Below, piece after piece: positions 63,846-64,000 of a DNA stretch of 64,000 nucleotides (its first letter is position 1; every line of letters starts with the position of its first letter). The stretch comes from Melitaea cinxia (Eukaryota > Arthropoda > Insecta > Lepidoptera > Nymphalidae): positions 16,183,501 to 16,247,500 of the forward strand of contig NC_059402.1 of NCBI RefSeq assembly GCF_905220565.1. Reading direction: 5' to 3'. The translations under genes were made by a program, and so were the position numbers. The notes beneath the pieces are model-generated. The model did no database searches and was not told the origin of the DNA. It saw only the letters and a list, made by a program, of their open reading frames with translations.

Positions 63846-64000
63846 TTTTTTGTATAACTAGGTCAACAAACAAGCTTACGGCTCACTTGATGGTAAGCGA
63901 TTGCCGTAGCTTTTAAGTAGTAGTCTGCAACACGAGAAGCATCACAAACACGTTGCCGACTTTATCCCCAATTCCCCCCTGGAGCTCTGGTCACCTTACT
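63846..64000 (+). repeat. CTAGGTCGGCAAA-family repeat, cut by the window end
   Basis: ACTAGGTCAACAAACAAGCT, GATGGTAAGCGATTGCCGTA, GTTGCCGACTTTATCCCCAA and CTGGAGCTCTGGTCACC; the rest lies outside. Confidence 0.6.

Overview
The window is nuclear DNA of an insect, most likely a butterfly or moth (Lepidoptera). This rests on the AT-rich, repeat-packed background: many short Helitrons ending in CTAG, tRNA-derived SINEs, RTE and R1-type LINE pieces, and dispersed repeats that I recognise from lepidopteran genomes. I cannot name the species. No bacterial genes, CRISPR arrays or rRNA genes are visible.

Layout. 1-9.9 kb is intergenic DNA filled with old repeats, with one GC-richer promoter-like patch near 4.9 kb. 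9976-18190 is a nearly complete non-LTR retrotransposon of the R1 clade, bounded by an 11-bp target-site duplication. It has a gag-like ORF1 and a 2,064-codon ORF2 that carries endonuclease, reverse transcriptase, RNase H, a zinc motif, an unrecognised domain, and then a complete superfamily-1 RNA helicase of the kind found in tobamovirus-like RNA viruses. This is the most striking object here. 18.5-26.4 kb holds a pogo/Tigger relic, Helitrons, SINEs and a mariner relic. 26449-32621 is a direct tandem duplication of about 2.65 kb. The two copies gained different insertions afterwards, so each copy serves as the empty site for the other.

34765-53132 is the main host gene: a 14-exon cationic amino-acid transporter (SLC7/CAT family) on the + strand. 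I assembled it by joining exons at GT-AG sites. The frame stays open throughout and gives 1,018 residues. Its last exon encodes an unusually long acidic cytoplasmic tail. Its introns hold a YY1-motif satellite, a long-TIR MITE, a decayed Harbinger-related transposon, an R1 LINE fragment and several SINEs. One SINE lies within a few bases of an exon and duplicated the polypyrimidine tract. The transporter ends tail-to-tail with a minus-strand gene, of which the last two coding exons (53517-53616 and 54651-54868) are visible; I do not recognise it.

54.9-64 kb is again repeat-rich: a Harbinger MITE that keeps a piece of transposase, a tRNA-like inverted SINE with a 15-bp target duplication, and a possible orphan terminal exon at 59426.

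The host genes do not form a visible pathway with the mobile elements. The elements matter as sources of structure in the introns and as the LINE-helicase fusion.
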